64,000 nt of DNA from an uncultured Lachnospira sp. (lineage in GTDB: Bacteria > Bacillota > Clostridia > Lachnospirales > Lachnospiraceae). The notes under the pieces are model-generated. The model was not told where the DNA came from. It searched no databases and saw only the letters and a list, made by a program, of their open reading frames with translations. Below are positions 44,021 to 54,158 of this stretch, piece after piece (position 1 is the first letter of the stretch; each line of letters begins with the position of its first letter). The position numbers and the translations under genes are program-made. The stretch is from NCBI GenBank assembly GCA_934343805.1, contig CAKRIN010000003.1, forward strand, positions 62,001 through 126,000, given 5' to 3'.

Positions 44021-44734
44021 ATGTATAATAAGGATTTGTCTGCATTTATGCAGACTATTGGATATGAATTTAATGATATAAGCCTGCTTGAAGTTGCACT
44101 TACGCATAGCTCTTATGCTAATGAGCAGAAAAAATGGGCCGGTATTGATAATGAAAGAATGGAATTCTTAGGAGATGCCGTACTTGAACTTTCATCCAGT
44201 GATTATATATATAAGAATCATTCTGAAATGGCAGAAGGAAAAATGACAAAACTGCGCGCCAGCATAGTATGTGAACCTACACTCGCTTTATGTGCAAGAG
44301 CTATCGGGCTTGATGCATTTATAAGGCTGGGAAAAGGAGAAGAACTTACTGGTGGACGGGGGAGAGATTCTATCGTATCTGATGCCTGTGAAGCTGTTAT
44401 TGGAGCCATCTATCTAGATGGTGGTTTTGCTAATGCAAAAGAATTTGTTAATAAATTCATTCTTAATGACCTTGATAATAAGAAACTCTTTTTTGATAGC
44501 AAGACTATTCTACAGGAAGTTATTCAGGGACTTGGTAAAGAGATAGAGTATGAATTCATCGGTGAAGAAGGACCTGAACATAATAAGATGTTTGCTGTTG
44601 CAGCAGTTGTAGATGGGCTTTTTAATATTAAAGGAACCGGACACACTAAGAAATCAGCATCTCAAAATGCAGCATATGCTGCACTTATCGAGCTTAAAAA
44701 TAAAGGCTACGATATAAACTCTGATAAGAGATAA
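44021..44734 (+). CDS. rnc: Ribonuclease III
   Basis: RNase III cuts double-stranded RNA and processes rRNA precursors. The catalytic NERMEFLGDAVLELSSSDYIY motif lies near residue 44, and DACEAVIGAIYLDGG near 123. The C-terminal double-strand RNA-binding domain (about 165-232) ends GHTKKSASQNAAYAAL. Length is 237 aa. smc starts 13 bases later. Confidence 0.96.
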   Translation: MYNKDLSAFMQTIGYEFNDISLLEVALTHSSYANEQKKWAGIDNERMEFLGDAVLELSSSDYIYKNHSEMAEGKMTKLRASIVCEPTLALCARAIGLDAFIRLGKGEELTGGRGRDSIVSDACEAVIGAIYLDGGFANAKEFVNKFILNDLDNKKLFFDSKTILQEVIQGLGKEIEYEFIGEEGPEHNKMFAVAAVVDGLFNIKGTGHTKKSASQNAAYAALIELKNKGYDINSDKR

Positions 44735-44747
44735 TAAGTGAGGGGTT

Positions 44748-47700
44748 ATGTATTTAAAAAGTATTGAAGTTCAAGGATTTAAATCATTTGCTAACAAAAT
44801 AGTATTTGATTTTCATAACGGTATTACGGGTATTGTAGGCCCTAATGGTTCAGGAAAAAGTAATGTTGCTGATGCCGTGAGATGGGTTTTAGGAGAACAG
44901 AGCGCTAAACAGCTTCGTGGTTCCAAAATGGAAGATGTTATATTTGCAGGAACAGAAAACAGAAAGCCTGTCGGATTCGCATTTGTATCAATTACACTTG
45001 ATAACAGTGACCATGCTCTTCCTGTTGACTATGATGAAGTTACTGTTTCAAGAAGAGTATACCGATCAGGAGAAAGTGAATATCTTATTAATGGTAATTC
45101 ATGCAGATTAAAAGATGTTACAGAAATGTTCTATGATACCGGTATCGGTAAAGAGGGATATTCTATTATTGGACAGGGACAGATAGATAAAATTCTTTCT
45201 GGAAAACCTGACGAAAGAAGAGAACTTTTTGATGAAGCTGCGGGAATTGTTAAATTTAAGAGAAGAAAAGCTACTGCTATTAAGAAATTAGAGAATGAGC
45301 GTGCTAATCTTGTACGTGTTAATGACATACTGGCAGAACTTGAAAAACAGGTCGGACCATTACAGGTTCAGTCAGAAAAAGCCAAGGAATATCTTGATTA
45401 TAAGGCGGAACTGAAAAAATATGATGTCAATGCTTTCCTTTTGGAATCTGACAGGATAAGCAAGGATCTGGAGGAATTAACAGGAAAGATTGGCATTGCT
45501 GATAATGACCTTGCTGATTCAAGGCGTGAATACGAGAGTACTAAGGCTGAATATGAAGATGCTGAGGAACAATTATCAAAGGTTAATTCTGATATTGAAA
45601 ATGTTAATTCACTTTTATCCAACACTGAGCTTGAAAGCCAGCGACTCAATGGTGAGATTAATGTAATCACTGAGCAGATAAACAGATTCACTGATAATGA
45701 AAAGCATTACAGTGACAGAATTGCTGCTATTGACAATGACAAAGCTGCTAAGCAGTCTAATTTGTCTGAGCTGCAGAATCAGCTTGAAGAAATTTCTGCT
45801 TCTGTAAATGAATTTGAGAATAATCTTAAAGTTAAGCAGGAAGCTGCTGATGTTATCAGGCAGGATATTGATGGTGTTTCTGATCAGATTGAAAGCAGAC
45901 AGAATGATATCTATGACAGACTTAATGCCAAGTCTTCAATTAATGCTGAAAACCAGAAGTTTGCCACAATGCTTGAACAGCTTAATATCAGAAAGGCTGA
46001 ACTTAACAGCCGTATTATTAAAGATAAAAGTAATGAAGCTGAACAAGATATTAAGATTAATGAAATAAGTTCAAGATTAGAGGCTGCACAGAAAAATGCT
46101 TTAGAAATAGCAGAAAGAATTGCAGCTAATAATGATGAAGTTACTTCTATCAAGAATGAAAATGCAGAGCTTAATTCTCAACACGACAAGATTGTACAGA
46201 ACTATCACAGAGAGAAGTCAAGACTGGAATCTCTTATTAATATTACTGAAAGATATGATGGTTATGGCAACAGCATCCGTAAAATAATGGAATTAAAGGA
46301 AAGTAATTCTGGAATTCTTGGTGTTATTGCAGATATTGTTAAAGTAGAAAGAAAGTATGAGACTGCCATAGAGACGGCTTTAGGCGGAACAATACAGAAT
46401 ATCGTTACTGATAAGGAATCTACTGCCAAAGAGCTTATTGCATATCTTAAGCAGAATAAACTTGGACGCGCTACATTTTTACCGCTTAATTCCATATCTG
46501 GAAGAAATACTCTTGAGAAAGAACCATGTATTAAAGAAAATGGTGTTGTTGGCATAGCCAGTAATCTTGTAAGAGTTTCTTTTGAATATGAGAATCTTGC
46601 CAGATACCTTCTTGGAAGGATTCTTGTTGTTGATAATATTGATAATGCACTTCTTATTGCCAGAAAATATAAATACAGTTTAAGGATTGTCACGCTTGAA
46701 GGTGAGCAGCTCAATCCTGGCGGTTCAATGACGGGTGGTGCATTTAAGAATTCAAGTAATCTTCTTGGCAGAAGAAGAGAGATTGAAGAACTTAAGAAAT
46801 CTGTATCAGAACTCAGCAAATCATCAACTGAACTCAAATCAAAGATTGCAGATAACAGGGCAAAGATCACATCTATAAGAGAACTTATTGATGCAGATAA
46901 TAAAGCCAACAGAGAAGCATCTTTAGCTGTTAATACAGAACAGATGAATCTTAATCAGGCAAAGCAGAAATTATCTGAGATCAGGGCAGTATATGACAAA
47001 GATAAAGCTGAGACTGTTGATATTGACAGACAGATTAAAGAGATTGACGAGAATAAGAATCAGGTAAGCGGAAGTTTAAGTGCTCTTGAAATCCAGAATG
47101 AGAGTTCAAGAAAAGAAATTGAAAATCTTAATAAGCAGCTTGAAGTTAAGAAAGCTGAACTTGATAAGGCTAATGACGATATTGAGAATCTTAAAATCAG
47201 ATTCAGCTCTGTTGAGCAGAAAACAACATTTATTCAGGAAAATATCAGCAGAATCAATTCAGAGATAGAGGCTCTTGAACTTGAAGAAACAGATATAAAA
47301 CAGAAAAAAGATTCTTTATCATCTGATGTAGAAGATAAGAAAACGCAGATTGAAAAGTTAAGAAATGATATTCACCAGTCAAAGAATCAGATTGAGGACT
47401 GCAATACCAAAATTGAAGCTCTTCGTAAAGATAGGGATATCATTAATGCCAGTCATAAAACTTTCTTTGATAAGCGAGAAAAGATTAATGAACAGATTGT
47501 TCTTCTTGAAAAAGAGAGTATGCGTCTGCATAACCAGCAGGAAAAGCTTGAAGAAGAGAATGACACAATTGTTGATTACATGTGGAATGAATATGAACTT
47601 ACATACAGTTATGCTGCAGAATTAAGATGCGAAGAACTTACTGATATATCTGATATTAAAAAGCAGATTAATACACTCAAAACTAATATCAAAAAATTAG

Positions 47701-48317
47701 GTGTTGTTAATGTAAATGCTATTGAAGAGTATAAGGAAGTAAGCGAGAGATACAATTTCTTAAAGACACAGCATGATGATATGATTAAAGCAGAAGAAGC
47801 TCTTGTCCAGGTTATTGATGAACTCGATAACGGAATGAGAATCCAGTTTAAGGAGAAGTTCGAGGAAATCAAGGTTGAATTCGATAAGGTATTCAAAGAA
47901 TTGTTTGGTGGTGGACGAGGTACAATAGAACTTGTTGAGGATGAGGATATACTTGAAGCAGGTATTCTTATCATATCTCAGCCGCCAGGAAAGAAACTTC
48001 AGAATATGATGCAGTTATCAGGTGGAGAGAAAGCACTTACAGCAATTGCGCTTCTTTTTGCAATTCAGAATCTTAAGCCATCTCCATTCTGTCTTCTTGA
48101 TGAAATTGAAGCTGCACTTGATGATTCTAATGTAGGAAGATACGCTAATTATCTTCACAAGCTTACTACACACACACAATTTATTGTTATTACACACAGA
48201 CGTGGAACAATGGCTGCAGCTGACAGACTGTATGGTATTACCATGCAGGAAAAGGGAGTGTCAGCACTTGTTTCAGTCGACCTTATAGCAAATGATCTTG
48301 ATAAGAAAAAGGAGTAG
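44748..48317 (+). CDS. smc: Chromosome condensation protein SMC
   Basis: SMC organises and segregates the chromosome with ScpAB. Walker A GPNGSGKSNV lies near residue 32. Two coiled-coil arms (about 170-500 and 670-1010) flank a hinge (about 515-640) with GGTIQNIVTD and NPGGSMTGGA. The C-terminal head has the signature LSGGEKALTAIALLFAI and Walker B FCLLDEIEAALDD. The 1189-residue length is typical. rnc-smc-ftsY is a conserved order; ftsY follows two bases later. scpA and scpB are not in the window. Confidence 0.98.
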   Translation: MYLKSIEVQGFKSFANKIVFDFHNGITGIVGPNGSGKSNVADAVRWVLGEQSAKQLRGSKMEDVIFAGTENRKPVGFAFVSITLDNSDHALPVDYDEVTVSRRVYRSGESEYLINGNSCRLKDVTEMFYDTGIGKEGYSIIGQGQIDKILSGKPDERRELFDEAAGIVKFKRRKATAIKKLENERANLVRVNDILAELEKQVGPLQVQSEKAKEYLDYKAELKKYDVNAFLLESDRISKDLEELTGKIGIADNDLADSRREYESTKAEYEDAEEQLSKVNSDIENVNSLLSNTELESQRLNGEINVITEQINRFTDNEKHYSDRIAAIDNDKAAKQSNLSELQNQLEEISASVNEFENNLKVKQEAADVIRQDIDGVSDQIESRQNDIYDRLNAKSSINAENQKFATMLEQLNIRKAELNSRIIKDKSNEAEQDIKINEISSRLEAAQKNALEIAERIAANNDEVTSIKNENAELNSQHDKIVQNYHREKSRLESLINITERYDGYGNSIRKIMELKESNSGILGVIADIVKVERKYETAIETALGGTIQNIVTDKESTAKELIAYLKQNKLGRATFLPLNSISGRNTLEKEPCIKENGVVGIASNLVRVSFEYENLARYLLGRILVVDNIDNALLIARKYKYSLRIVTLEGEQLNPGGSMTGGAFKNSSNLLGRRREIEELKKSVSELSKSSTELKSKIADNRAKITSIRELIDADNKANREASLAVNTEQMNLNQAKQKLSEIRAVYDKDKAETVDIDRQIKEIDENKNQVSGSLSALEIQNESSRKEIENLNKQLEVKKAELDKANDDIENLKIRFSSVEQKTTFIQENISRINSEIEALELEETDIKQKKDSLSSDVEDKKTQIEKLRNDIHQSKNQIEDCNTKIEALRKDRDIINASHKTFFDKREKINEQIVLLEKESMRLHNQQEKLEEENDTIVDYMWNEYELTYSYAAELRCEELTDISDIKKQINTLKTNIKKLGVVNVNAIEEYKEVSERYNFLKTQHDDMIKAEEALVQVIDELDNGMRIQFKEKFEEIKVEFDKVFKELFGGGRGTIELVEDEDILEAGILIISQPPGKKLQNMMQLSGGEKALTAIALLFAIQNLKPSPFCLLDEIEAALDDSNVGRYANYLHKLTTHTQFIVITHRRGTMAAADRLYGITMQEKGVSALVSVDLIANDLDKKKE

Positions 48318-48319
48318 GT

Positions 48320-49252
48320 ATGGGATTTTTCAGTAAATTAAAAGAAGGACTGACAAAAACAAGAGATAATATTGTTTCTGGCATTGATTCTGTATTCTCA
48401 GGATTCTCATCTATAGATGATGACTTTTATGATGAACTTGAAGAAACTCTCATTATGGGAGATATAGGAGTTGTCTCAACAGAGGAAATACTTGATGACC
48501 TTAAATTCAAGGTTAAAGAAAATAAAATCAAGAATCCTGCTGACTGCAAACAGCTTCTCATCGACAGTATTAAAGAAAAAATGGATCTTGGCGAGAATGC
48601 ATATGAATTTGAAAATCGTAAATCTATAGTAATGCTTATTGGTGTCAATGGTGTTGGAAAGACTACTTCTGTTGGCAAACTTGCAGGACTGCTTAAAGCA
48701 CAGAATAAAAAAGTTATTATGGCAGCCGCTGATACATTCAGAGCTGCCGCAATAGAGCAGCTTACAGAATGGTCTAACAGAACCGGGGCTGATATTATAG
48801 CACAGAGCGAAGGATCAGATCCCGCAGCAGTGATTTACGATTCAATTGCTGCGTGTAAAGCAAGAAAGGCTGATGTTCTTTTATGCGATACTGCCGGACG
48901 TCTTCAGAATAAGAAGAATCTTATGGAAGAGCTTCGTAAGATTGACAGAGTTATAGAAAGAGAGTATTCTGAAGCATACAGGGAAAATCTTATCGTTCTG
49001 GATGCAACAACAGGTCAGAATGCACTTTCCCAGCTTAGAGAATTTAATGATGTGACTAATATCACTGGTATCATTCTTACTAAGATGGATGGAACTGCCA
49101 AGGGTGGAATTGCCGTGGCTATTCAGGCTGAATTTGGAATTCCTGTTAAATATATTGGCGTCGGAGAGAAAGTTGAAGATTTACAGAAGTTTGATTCAGA
49201 CACATTTGTTAATGCATTATTTGATGTGGATAATGGTTCTGATGAAGGCTGA
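48320..49252 (+). CDS. ftsY: Signal recognition particle receptor FtsY
   Basis: FtsY is the membrane receptor GTPase for SRP-ribosome complexes. The NG domain covers nearly all 310 residues: G1 GVNGVGKTTSVGKLAG near 111, DTFRAAAIEQL near 140, DTAGR near 190, and TKMDGTAKGG near 253. The acidic A domain is almost absent, so membrane contact must rely on the short N-terminal helix, as in Bacillus. Its partner Ffh is encoded 3 kb downstream. Confidence 0.97.
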   Translation: MGFFSKLKEGLTKTRDNIVSGIDSVFSGFSSIDDDFYDELEETLIMGDIGVVSTEEILDDLKFKVKENKIKNPADCKQLLIDSIKEKMDLGENAYEFENRKSIVMLIGVNGVGKTTSVGKLAGLLKAQNKKVIMAAADTFRAAAIEQLTEWSNRTGADIIAQSEGSDPAAVIYDSIAACKARKADVLLCDTAGRLQNKKNLMEELRKIDRVIEREYSEAYRENLIVLDATTGQNALSQLREFNDVTNITGIILTKMDGTAKGGIAVAIQAEFGIPVKYIGVGEKVEDLQKFDSDTFVNALFDVDNGSDEG

Positions 49253-49286
49253 TAAGTTAATAAATTAAGATGGGAGATTAAGTGTA

Positions 49287-50504
49287 ATGGAAGAATTAAC
49301 ATTGAAAAGTTTCGAAGAAGCTGCTGAGAAGGTTAAGGAAGCAACACTTCCTACCAATTTGGTATACAGTGAGTATTTCAGTAGCCAGACTGGTAACAAA
49401 GTATATCTTAAGCCAGAGAATATGCAGTACACAGGTGCTTACAAGGTAAGAGGTGCATATTACAAGATTAGCACAATGTCAGAGGAAGCAAGACAGAAGG
49501 GACTTATTACAGCTTCTGCCGGAAATCACGCACAGGGTGTGGCATTTGCAGCTAAGAAATATGGAGTTAAGGCGACAGTAGTTATGCCTACAACAACACC
49601 ACTTATCAAAGTAAACAGAACTAAAGGATACGGCGCAGAGGTTATTCTTTATGGTAATGTATATGATGAAGCATGTGAATATGCAATAAAACTTGCTGAA
49701 GAGAAAGGTCTTACATTTGTTCACCCATTTGATGATTTAGATGTTGCAACAGGCCAGGGATCTATCGCAATGGAGATTATTAAAGAGCTTCCAACTGTTG
49801 ATTATATTCTTGTTCCTATTGGTGGAGGCGGACTTGCAACAGGTGTATCTACACTTGCAAAGCTCCTCAATCCTAATATTAAAGTAATTGGTGTAGAACC
49901 AGCTGGAGCTAACTGCCTTCAGGAATCTATTAAAGCAGGAAAGGTAGTGACACTCCCATCTGTAAGTACAATCGCAGATGGTACAGCAGTTAAAACTCCG
50001 GGAAGCAAGCTGTTCCCATATCTTCAGAAGAATCTTGATGATATTATTACTGTTCCTGATGAAGATCTTATTGTAGCTTTCCTTGATATGGTTGAGAATC
50101 ATAAAATGATTGTTGAGAATTCAGGACTTCTTACAGTTGCAGCATTAAAGCAGCTTGACGTTAAGGATAAGAAGATTGTTTCTATTCTTTCAGGTGGTAA
50201 TATGGATGTTATTACTATGTCATCTGTAGTTCAACAGGGACTTGTACAGAGAAGCAGAATCTTCACAGTTTCTGTACTTCTTCCTGATAAGCCGGGTGAA
50301 CTTGTAAGAGTTGCATCTATTATTGCGGAAGCTAATGGTAATGTAATTAAGCTTGAACATAACCAGTTTGTAAGTATCAATAGAAAAGCAACTGTTGAAC
50401 TTAGAATTACAATTGAAGCATTCGGACATGAGCATAAAGATGAAATTGTAGACAAGCTTGAAGCAGCCGGTTTAAGACCTAGAATAGTTAAGGTTAATAT
50501 CTAA
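49287..50504 (+). CDS. ilvA: Threonine ammonia-lyase (dehydratase)
   Basis: This PLP enzyme deaminates threonine to 2-oxobutyrate. The PLP Lys lies in GAYKVRGAYYKI near residue 52, SAGNHAQGVAFAAK near 75, and the phosphate loop PIGGGGLATGVS near 176. A C-terminal ACT-like domain (about 325-405) gives allosteric control. The 405-residue form with one ACT domain is common in clostridia. It may supply isoleucine precursors or serve catabolism; the context does not decide. Confidence 0.94.
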   Translation: MEELTLKSFEEAAEKVKEATLPTNLVYSEYFSSQTGNKVYLKPENMQYTGAYKVRGAYYKISTMSEEARQKGLITASAGNHAQGVAFAAKKYGVKATVVMPTTTPLIKVNRTKGYGAEVILYGNVYDEACEYAIKLAEEKGLTFVHPFDDLDVATGQGSIAMEIIKELPTVDYILVPIGGGGLATGVSTLAKLLNPNIKVIGVEPAGANCLQESIKAGKVVTLPSVSTIADGTAVKTPGSKLFPYLQKNLDDIITVPDEDLIVAFLDMVENHKMIVENSGLLTVAALKQLDVKDKKIVSILSGGNMDVITMSSVVQQGLVQRSRIFTVSVLLPDKPGELVRVASIIAEANGNVIKLEHNQFVSINRKATVELRITIEAFGHEHKDEIVDKLEAAGLRPRIVKVNI

Positions 50505-50532
50505 TTACAATCTGCTTATAGAGAGGACTTAT

Positions 50533-51795
50533 ATGAGAAAATATTCTTTCAAAAGATATGCAGGTGTTACAATGGCATTATTTGGGGCAGCAGCTCTGTC
50601 CCTATTGCTGTTTTTTGCACTTTTCAGGATTGATGCAATTCATAAGGCTTTCTCACATGTATGCAAAACCCTTATGCCTTTTATTATAGGTGGAAGCCTT
50701 GCTTATGTTATTTGTCCATTATGTAATGTTTTTGAAAAAACTTATAATAAAGCGTTTTCATTTATAAAAAACGAAAAGAAGAGAAATAATCTTGCTAATA
50801 ATTTAAGCGTGTTTACAGGATTGTTTATCGCTATTTTGTTTATTTATTTTATGATAATAGTTATTATTCCTAATCTTGTTAACAGTGTTGTGCGTTTAAT
50901 TCAGATTATTCCTGATAATGTTGAAAAGCTTATTGATTTTGTACAGAAATTTATGAATGAAAATCAGACTCTTATGAAATATTCTGAAGATATCATTGAT
51001 AAAACATATAAGTTTATTAACGACTGGCTTGGCAATGATTTTCTTGGATATGCCCAGGGGATAGCTACCGGATTATCAACGGGTGTTGTTAATGTTATTG
51101 TTGTTTTATTTAATGTTATTATTGGTTTTATTGTAGCAGCTTACCTTCTTACTGCAAGAAAGAAGCTTGCAAGACAAGGCGAGATGATCATTTACAGCAT
51201 ATTCAAAAAGGAACGCGCTGATAATGTAATGGAAGAAATCAAATATACAGACAGGGTGTTCAGTGGATTTGTTAATGGTAAAATACTTGATGCACTTGTT
51301 ATTGCATTGGTCTGCTATATTGGTCTTAAAATCTTTACTTTGTGTAATCCTGGCAAAGAGATGATGAGTGAAATACTCATTGCATTTATTGTTGGTATAT
51401 TTAATGTAATACCATTCTTTGGATGGTACATTGCATGGATTATAGGCGCATTACTGTGTCTTATTATTAATCCGGCACAATGTCTGTTCTTTGTTATTTT
51501 TAATTTTATATTACAACAGATTGACGGCAATATTATCGGACCTAAAATACTTGGTAATACAACAGGTATATCAAGCTTCTGGGTTTTGTTTTCAATATTA
51601 CTTTTTGGAGATATATGGGGATTTGCCGGTATGCTGCTCGGCGTTCCTATATTTGCGGTGATATATCATCTTATTAAGAAATGGGTATTTAAAAGACTTA
51701 AGATTAATGGAATGGAAAATCTCAGTGAAGCTTACGAAGCAGAATATCCGCCTAATGAGCGGGAGAAGAAGCTTGAAACAGGAAATTCAAAATGA
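50533..51795 (+). CDS. AI-2E/PerM family membrane transporter
   Basis: A 420-residue polytopic protein of the AI-2E (UPF0118/PerM) family. About eight hydrophobic segments are visible, with a helical segment between (about 120-160) and the conserved QQIDGNIIGPKILGNTTGIS block near residue 330. Members have been linked to sodium/proton antiport and autoinducer export, so the cargo is uncertain. It follows ilvA by 28 bases and ends in a hairpin that also holds the next promoter. Confidence 0.9.
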   Translation: MRKYSFKRYAGVTMALFGAAALSLLLFFALFRIDAIHKAFSHVCKTLMPFIIGGSLAYVICPLCNVFEKTYNKAFSFIKNEKKRNNLANNLSVFTGLFIAILFIYFMIIVIIPNLVNSVVRLIQIIPDNVEKLIDFVQKFMNENQTLMKYSEDIIDKTYKFINDWLGNDFLGYAQGIATGLSTGVVNVIVVLFNVIIGFIVAAYLLTARKKLARQGEMIIYSIFKKERADNVMEEIKYTDRVFSGFVNGKILDALVIALVCYIGLKIFTLCNPGKEMMSEILIAFIVGIFNVIPFFGWYIAWIIGALLCLIINPAQCLFFVIFNFILQQIDGNIIGPKILGNTTGISSFWVLFSILLFGDIWGFAGMLLGVPIFAVIYHLIKKWVFKRLKINGMENLSEAYEAEYPPNEREKKLETGNSK

Positions 51796-51809
51796 TTTAA
51801 AATTTTTAA

Positions 51810-51847
51810 AAGTGTCAAGTAAAAATGCTTGACACTTATTTTCTTTT
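51810..51847 (+). terminator. Hairpin terminator after the AI-2E gene, overlapping the ylxM promoter
   Basis: AAGTGTCAAG (51810-51819) and CTTGACACTT (51828-51837) pair perfectly around an 8-base loop, followed by an ATTTTCTTTT tract. The right arm contains the TTGACA -35 of the ylxM promoter. Confidence 0.72.
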
Positions 51848-51857
51848 CTGATATTAT
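51829..51857 (+). promoter_or_regulatory. Strong sigma-A promoter of ylxM-ffh
   Basis: TTGACA (51829-51834), 17 bases and TATTAT (51852-51857), 42 bases before ylxM. The -35 is perfect and the -10 differs in one base. It is embedded in the preceding terminator hairpin. Confidence 0.75.
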
Positions 51858-51898
51858 ACTCAAGGCTTATGAATTATATTTAGTTTGTGGCAGGTATT

Positions 51899-52243
51899 AT
51901 GGAAAGAATTGTTGAACAGAATCTTTTATATGATTTTTATGGAGAGTTACTTAACGAACATCAGAAAAAAATATATGAAGATGCTATTTACAATGATCTG
52001 TCCCTTAGTGAGATTGCTGATGAATATGGAATCTCAAGGCAGGGAGTACATGATCTTATTAAAAGAGTTACGAAGACACTTGATGGATACGAAGCTAAGC
52101 TTCATCTTATACAGAAGTTCCTTGAGACCAAGGATAAGATTTCTAAGATTGATGCTTTAGTAGATGATTATATTGAAAGTCAGGATATAACTGATATTCA
52201 TGAAATCAAGAAGTTATCTAATGAGATTCTTGAGGAATTTTAA
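51899..52243 (+). CDS. ylxM: YlxM family SRP-associated regulator (UPF0122)
   Basis: A 114-residue helix-turn-helix protein encoded before ffh in most Firmicutes and thought to modulate SRP GTPase function. The LSEIADEYGISRQGVHDLIKR helix-turn-helix lies near residue 38. I place the start at ATG 51899 (MERIVEQNLL) because its length and N-terminus fit the family; a GTG 12 bases earlier is possible, and neither has a strong ribosome site. Confidence 0.92.
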   Translation: MERIVEQNLLYDFYGELLNEHQKKIYEDAIYNDLSLSEIADEYGISRQGVHDLIKRVTKTLDGYEAKLHLIQKFLETKDKISKIDALVDDYIESQDITDIHEIKKLSNEILEEF

Positions 52244-52255
52244 GGAGAGATATTT

Positions 52256-53602
52256 ATGGCATTTGATAGTTTATCAGAGAAGTTGCAGAATATTTTTAAG
52301 AATCTTCGTGGCAAAGGTCGTTTATCTGAGGCCGATGTCAAAGCTGCTCTTAAAGAGGTCAAGCTTGCACTACTGGAAGCTGATGTTAACTTTAAAGTGG
52401 TTAAACAGTTTATTAAGTCTGTTGAAGAAAGAGCTATTGGACAGGATGTTATGTCAAGCCTTACACCTGGACAGATGGTTATTAAGATTGTTAATGAAGA
52501 GATGGTTTCTCTTATGGGATCTGAAACTACTGAGATAGCTTTAAAGCCTGGCTCAGAGATTACTGTTATTATGATGGCAGGTCTTCAGGGTGCTGGTAAA
52601 ACAACAACAACAGCCAAGCTTGCCGGCAAGTTTAAGGCAAAAGGAAGAAAACCTCTTTTAGTTGCCTGTGATGTGTACAGACCTGCGGCTGTTGAACAGC
52701 TTACTATCAATGGTAATAAGCAGGGGGTTGATGTGTTTTCTATGGGAACCAATCAGAAGCCTGTCGATATTGCCAAAGCTGCCATAGCACATGCTAAGAA
52801 TAATGGCTTTAATACAGTTATTCTTGATACAGCAGGACGACTTCATGTTGATGAAGATATGATGAATGAGCTTATAGAGATTAAGGCTAACGTATCCGTT
52901 GACCAGACGATTCTTGTTGTTGATTCCATGACAGGACAGGATGCTGTTAATGTTGCATCTTCATTTAATGAAAAAGTTGGCATTGATGGAGTAATCCTTA
53001 CTAAGCTCGATGGTGACACAAGAGGTGGAGCTGCTCTTTCAATTAAAGCAGTCACTGGAAAGCCAATTCTTTATGTTGGTATGGGAGAAAAGCTGTCAGA
53101 TCTTGAACAGTTCTATCCGGATCGTATGGCATCAAGAATTCTTGGTATGGGAGATGTCCTTACCCTTATTGAGAAGGCTGAAGCACAGATTGATGCAGAT
53201 AAAGCAAAAGCTATGGAAGAAAAGCTCAAGAAAGCTGAATTTGATTTCAACGATTTCCTTGAGTATATGGGACAGATTAAAAATATGGGTGGTATCAGTT
53301 CAATTATGAGTATGATGCCTGGTCTGTCAGGTCAGATGAAGAATGTTTCAATTGATGATGATGAAGCAGAGAAGAATATGAGAAGAACCGAATCTATCAT
53401 ATATTCAATGACCAAGGCAGAGAGAAGTAATCCAGACATACTTAATCCTTCAAGAAAGAACAGAATTGCAAGAGGTGCTGGAGTTGATATAGCAGATGTC
53501 AACCGCCTTGTTAAGCAGTTTGATCAGATGAAGAAAATGATGAAGCAGATGCCAGGAATGATGAAAGGTGCTAAAAAGGGACGTTTTAAGTTGCCTTTTT
53601 AA
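52256..53602 (+). CDS. ffh: Signal recognition particle protein Ffh
   Basis: Ffh binds signal sequences and 4.5S/scRNA and delivers ribosomes to FtsY. G1 GLQGAGKTTTTAKLAG lies near residue 106, DVYRPAAVEQL near 139, DTAGRLH near 190, and TKLDGDTRGGA near 248. The C-terminal M domain (about 300-448) is rich in Met (GQMKN, KKMMKQMPGMMK). It begins 12 bases after ylxM with a GGAG site. Confidence 0.98.
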   Translation: MAFDSLSEKLQNIFKNLRGKGRLSEADVKAALKEVKLALLEADVNFKVVKQFIKSVEERAIGQDVMSSLTPGQMVIKIVNEEMVSLMGSETTEIALKPGSEITVIMMAGLQGAGKTTTTAKLAGKFKAKGRKPLLVACDVYRPAAVEQLTINGNKQGVDVFSMGTNQKPVDIAKAAIAHAKNNGFNTVILDTAGRLHVDEDMMNELIEIKANVSVDQTILVVDSMTGQDAVNVASSFNEKVGIDGVILTKLDGDTRGGAALSIKAVTGKPILYVGMGEKLSDLEQFYPDRMASRILGMGDVLTLIEKAEAQIDADKAKAMEEKLKKAEFDFNDFLEYMGQIKNMGGISSIMSMMPGLSGQMKNVSIDDDEAEKNMRRTESIIYSMTKAERSNPDILNPSRKNRIARGAGVDIADVNRLVKQFDQMKKMMKQMPGMMKGAKKGRFKLPF

Positions 53603-53642
53603 CATAGATTAATTTTTAAGAATAATACAGGAGGTGAATGTA

Positions 53643-53888
53643 ATGGCAGTAAAGATTAGATTAAAGAGATTAGGTGAGAAGAAGAATCCTTTCTATAGAA
53701 TTATCGTAGCAGACTCAAGATCTCCAAGAAACGGAAGATTTATCGAGGAAATCGGTACTTATGATCCTAATTATGATCCTTGTAAGTTAAGCATTGATGC
53801 TGAGGCTGCTAAGAAGTGGTTATCAAATGGAGCTCAGCCTACAGAGGTTGTTGGAAAGCTTTTCAAGATGGCTGGTATCGAGAAATAA
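53643..53888 (+). CDS. rpsP: 30S ribosomal protein S16
   Basis: The 81-residue S16 starts [38 protein letters not shown], fully diagnostic. The start is ATG 53643 behind AGGAGGTGA. It lies downstream of ffh with no terminator between, in the conserved order before khpA and rimM. Confidence 0.98.
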   Translation: MAVKIRLKRLGEKKNPFYRIIVADSRSPRNGRFIEEIGTYDPNYDPCKLSIDAEAAKKWLSNGAQPTEVVGKLFKMAGIEK

Positions 53889-53911
53889 AACTAGTGGAGG
53901 TGTAATTGACT

Positions 53912-54142
53912 ATGAAAGAATTAGTGGAAATTATCGCTAAGGCACTAGTTGATAATCCGGATGAGGTTGTAGTAACAGAAACTGATAAAGATAAGGCACT
54001 TGTTGTCAATCTTAAGGTTGCTCCTTCGGATATGGGCAAGGTTATCGGCAAGTCTGGTAGAATTGCCAAGTCAATAAGAGCAGTTGTTTCAGCTGCAGCT
54101 TCTAAGAGCGACAAGAAAGTGATTGTTGAAATTGATAACTAA
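53912..54142 (+). CDS. khpA: KH-domain RNA-binding protein KhpA
   Basis: A 76-residue KH protein with the motif PSDMGKVIGKSGRIAKSIRAVV (GxxG as IGKSGR). In other Firmicutes KhpA pairs with KhpB/Jag and affects cell elongation. The start is ATG 53912, nine bases from GGAGGTG; an in-frame TTG 6 bases earlier is too close. A terminator follows. Confidence 0.94.
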   Translation: MKELVEIIAKALVDNPDEVVVTETDKDKALVVNLKVAPSDMGKVIGKSGRIAKSIRAVVSAAASKSDKKVIVEIDN

Positions 54143-54158
54143 ACAAACACTACTGTCT

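Noticed and set aside
46262..46909. Minus-strand frame of 215 residues
   Set aside because: It is opposite the smc hinge region, serine/leucine-rich and repetitive, as expected from the complement of coding sequence.
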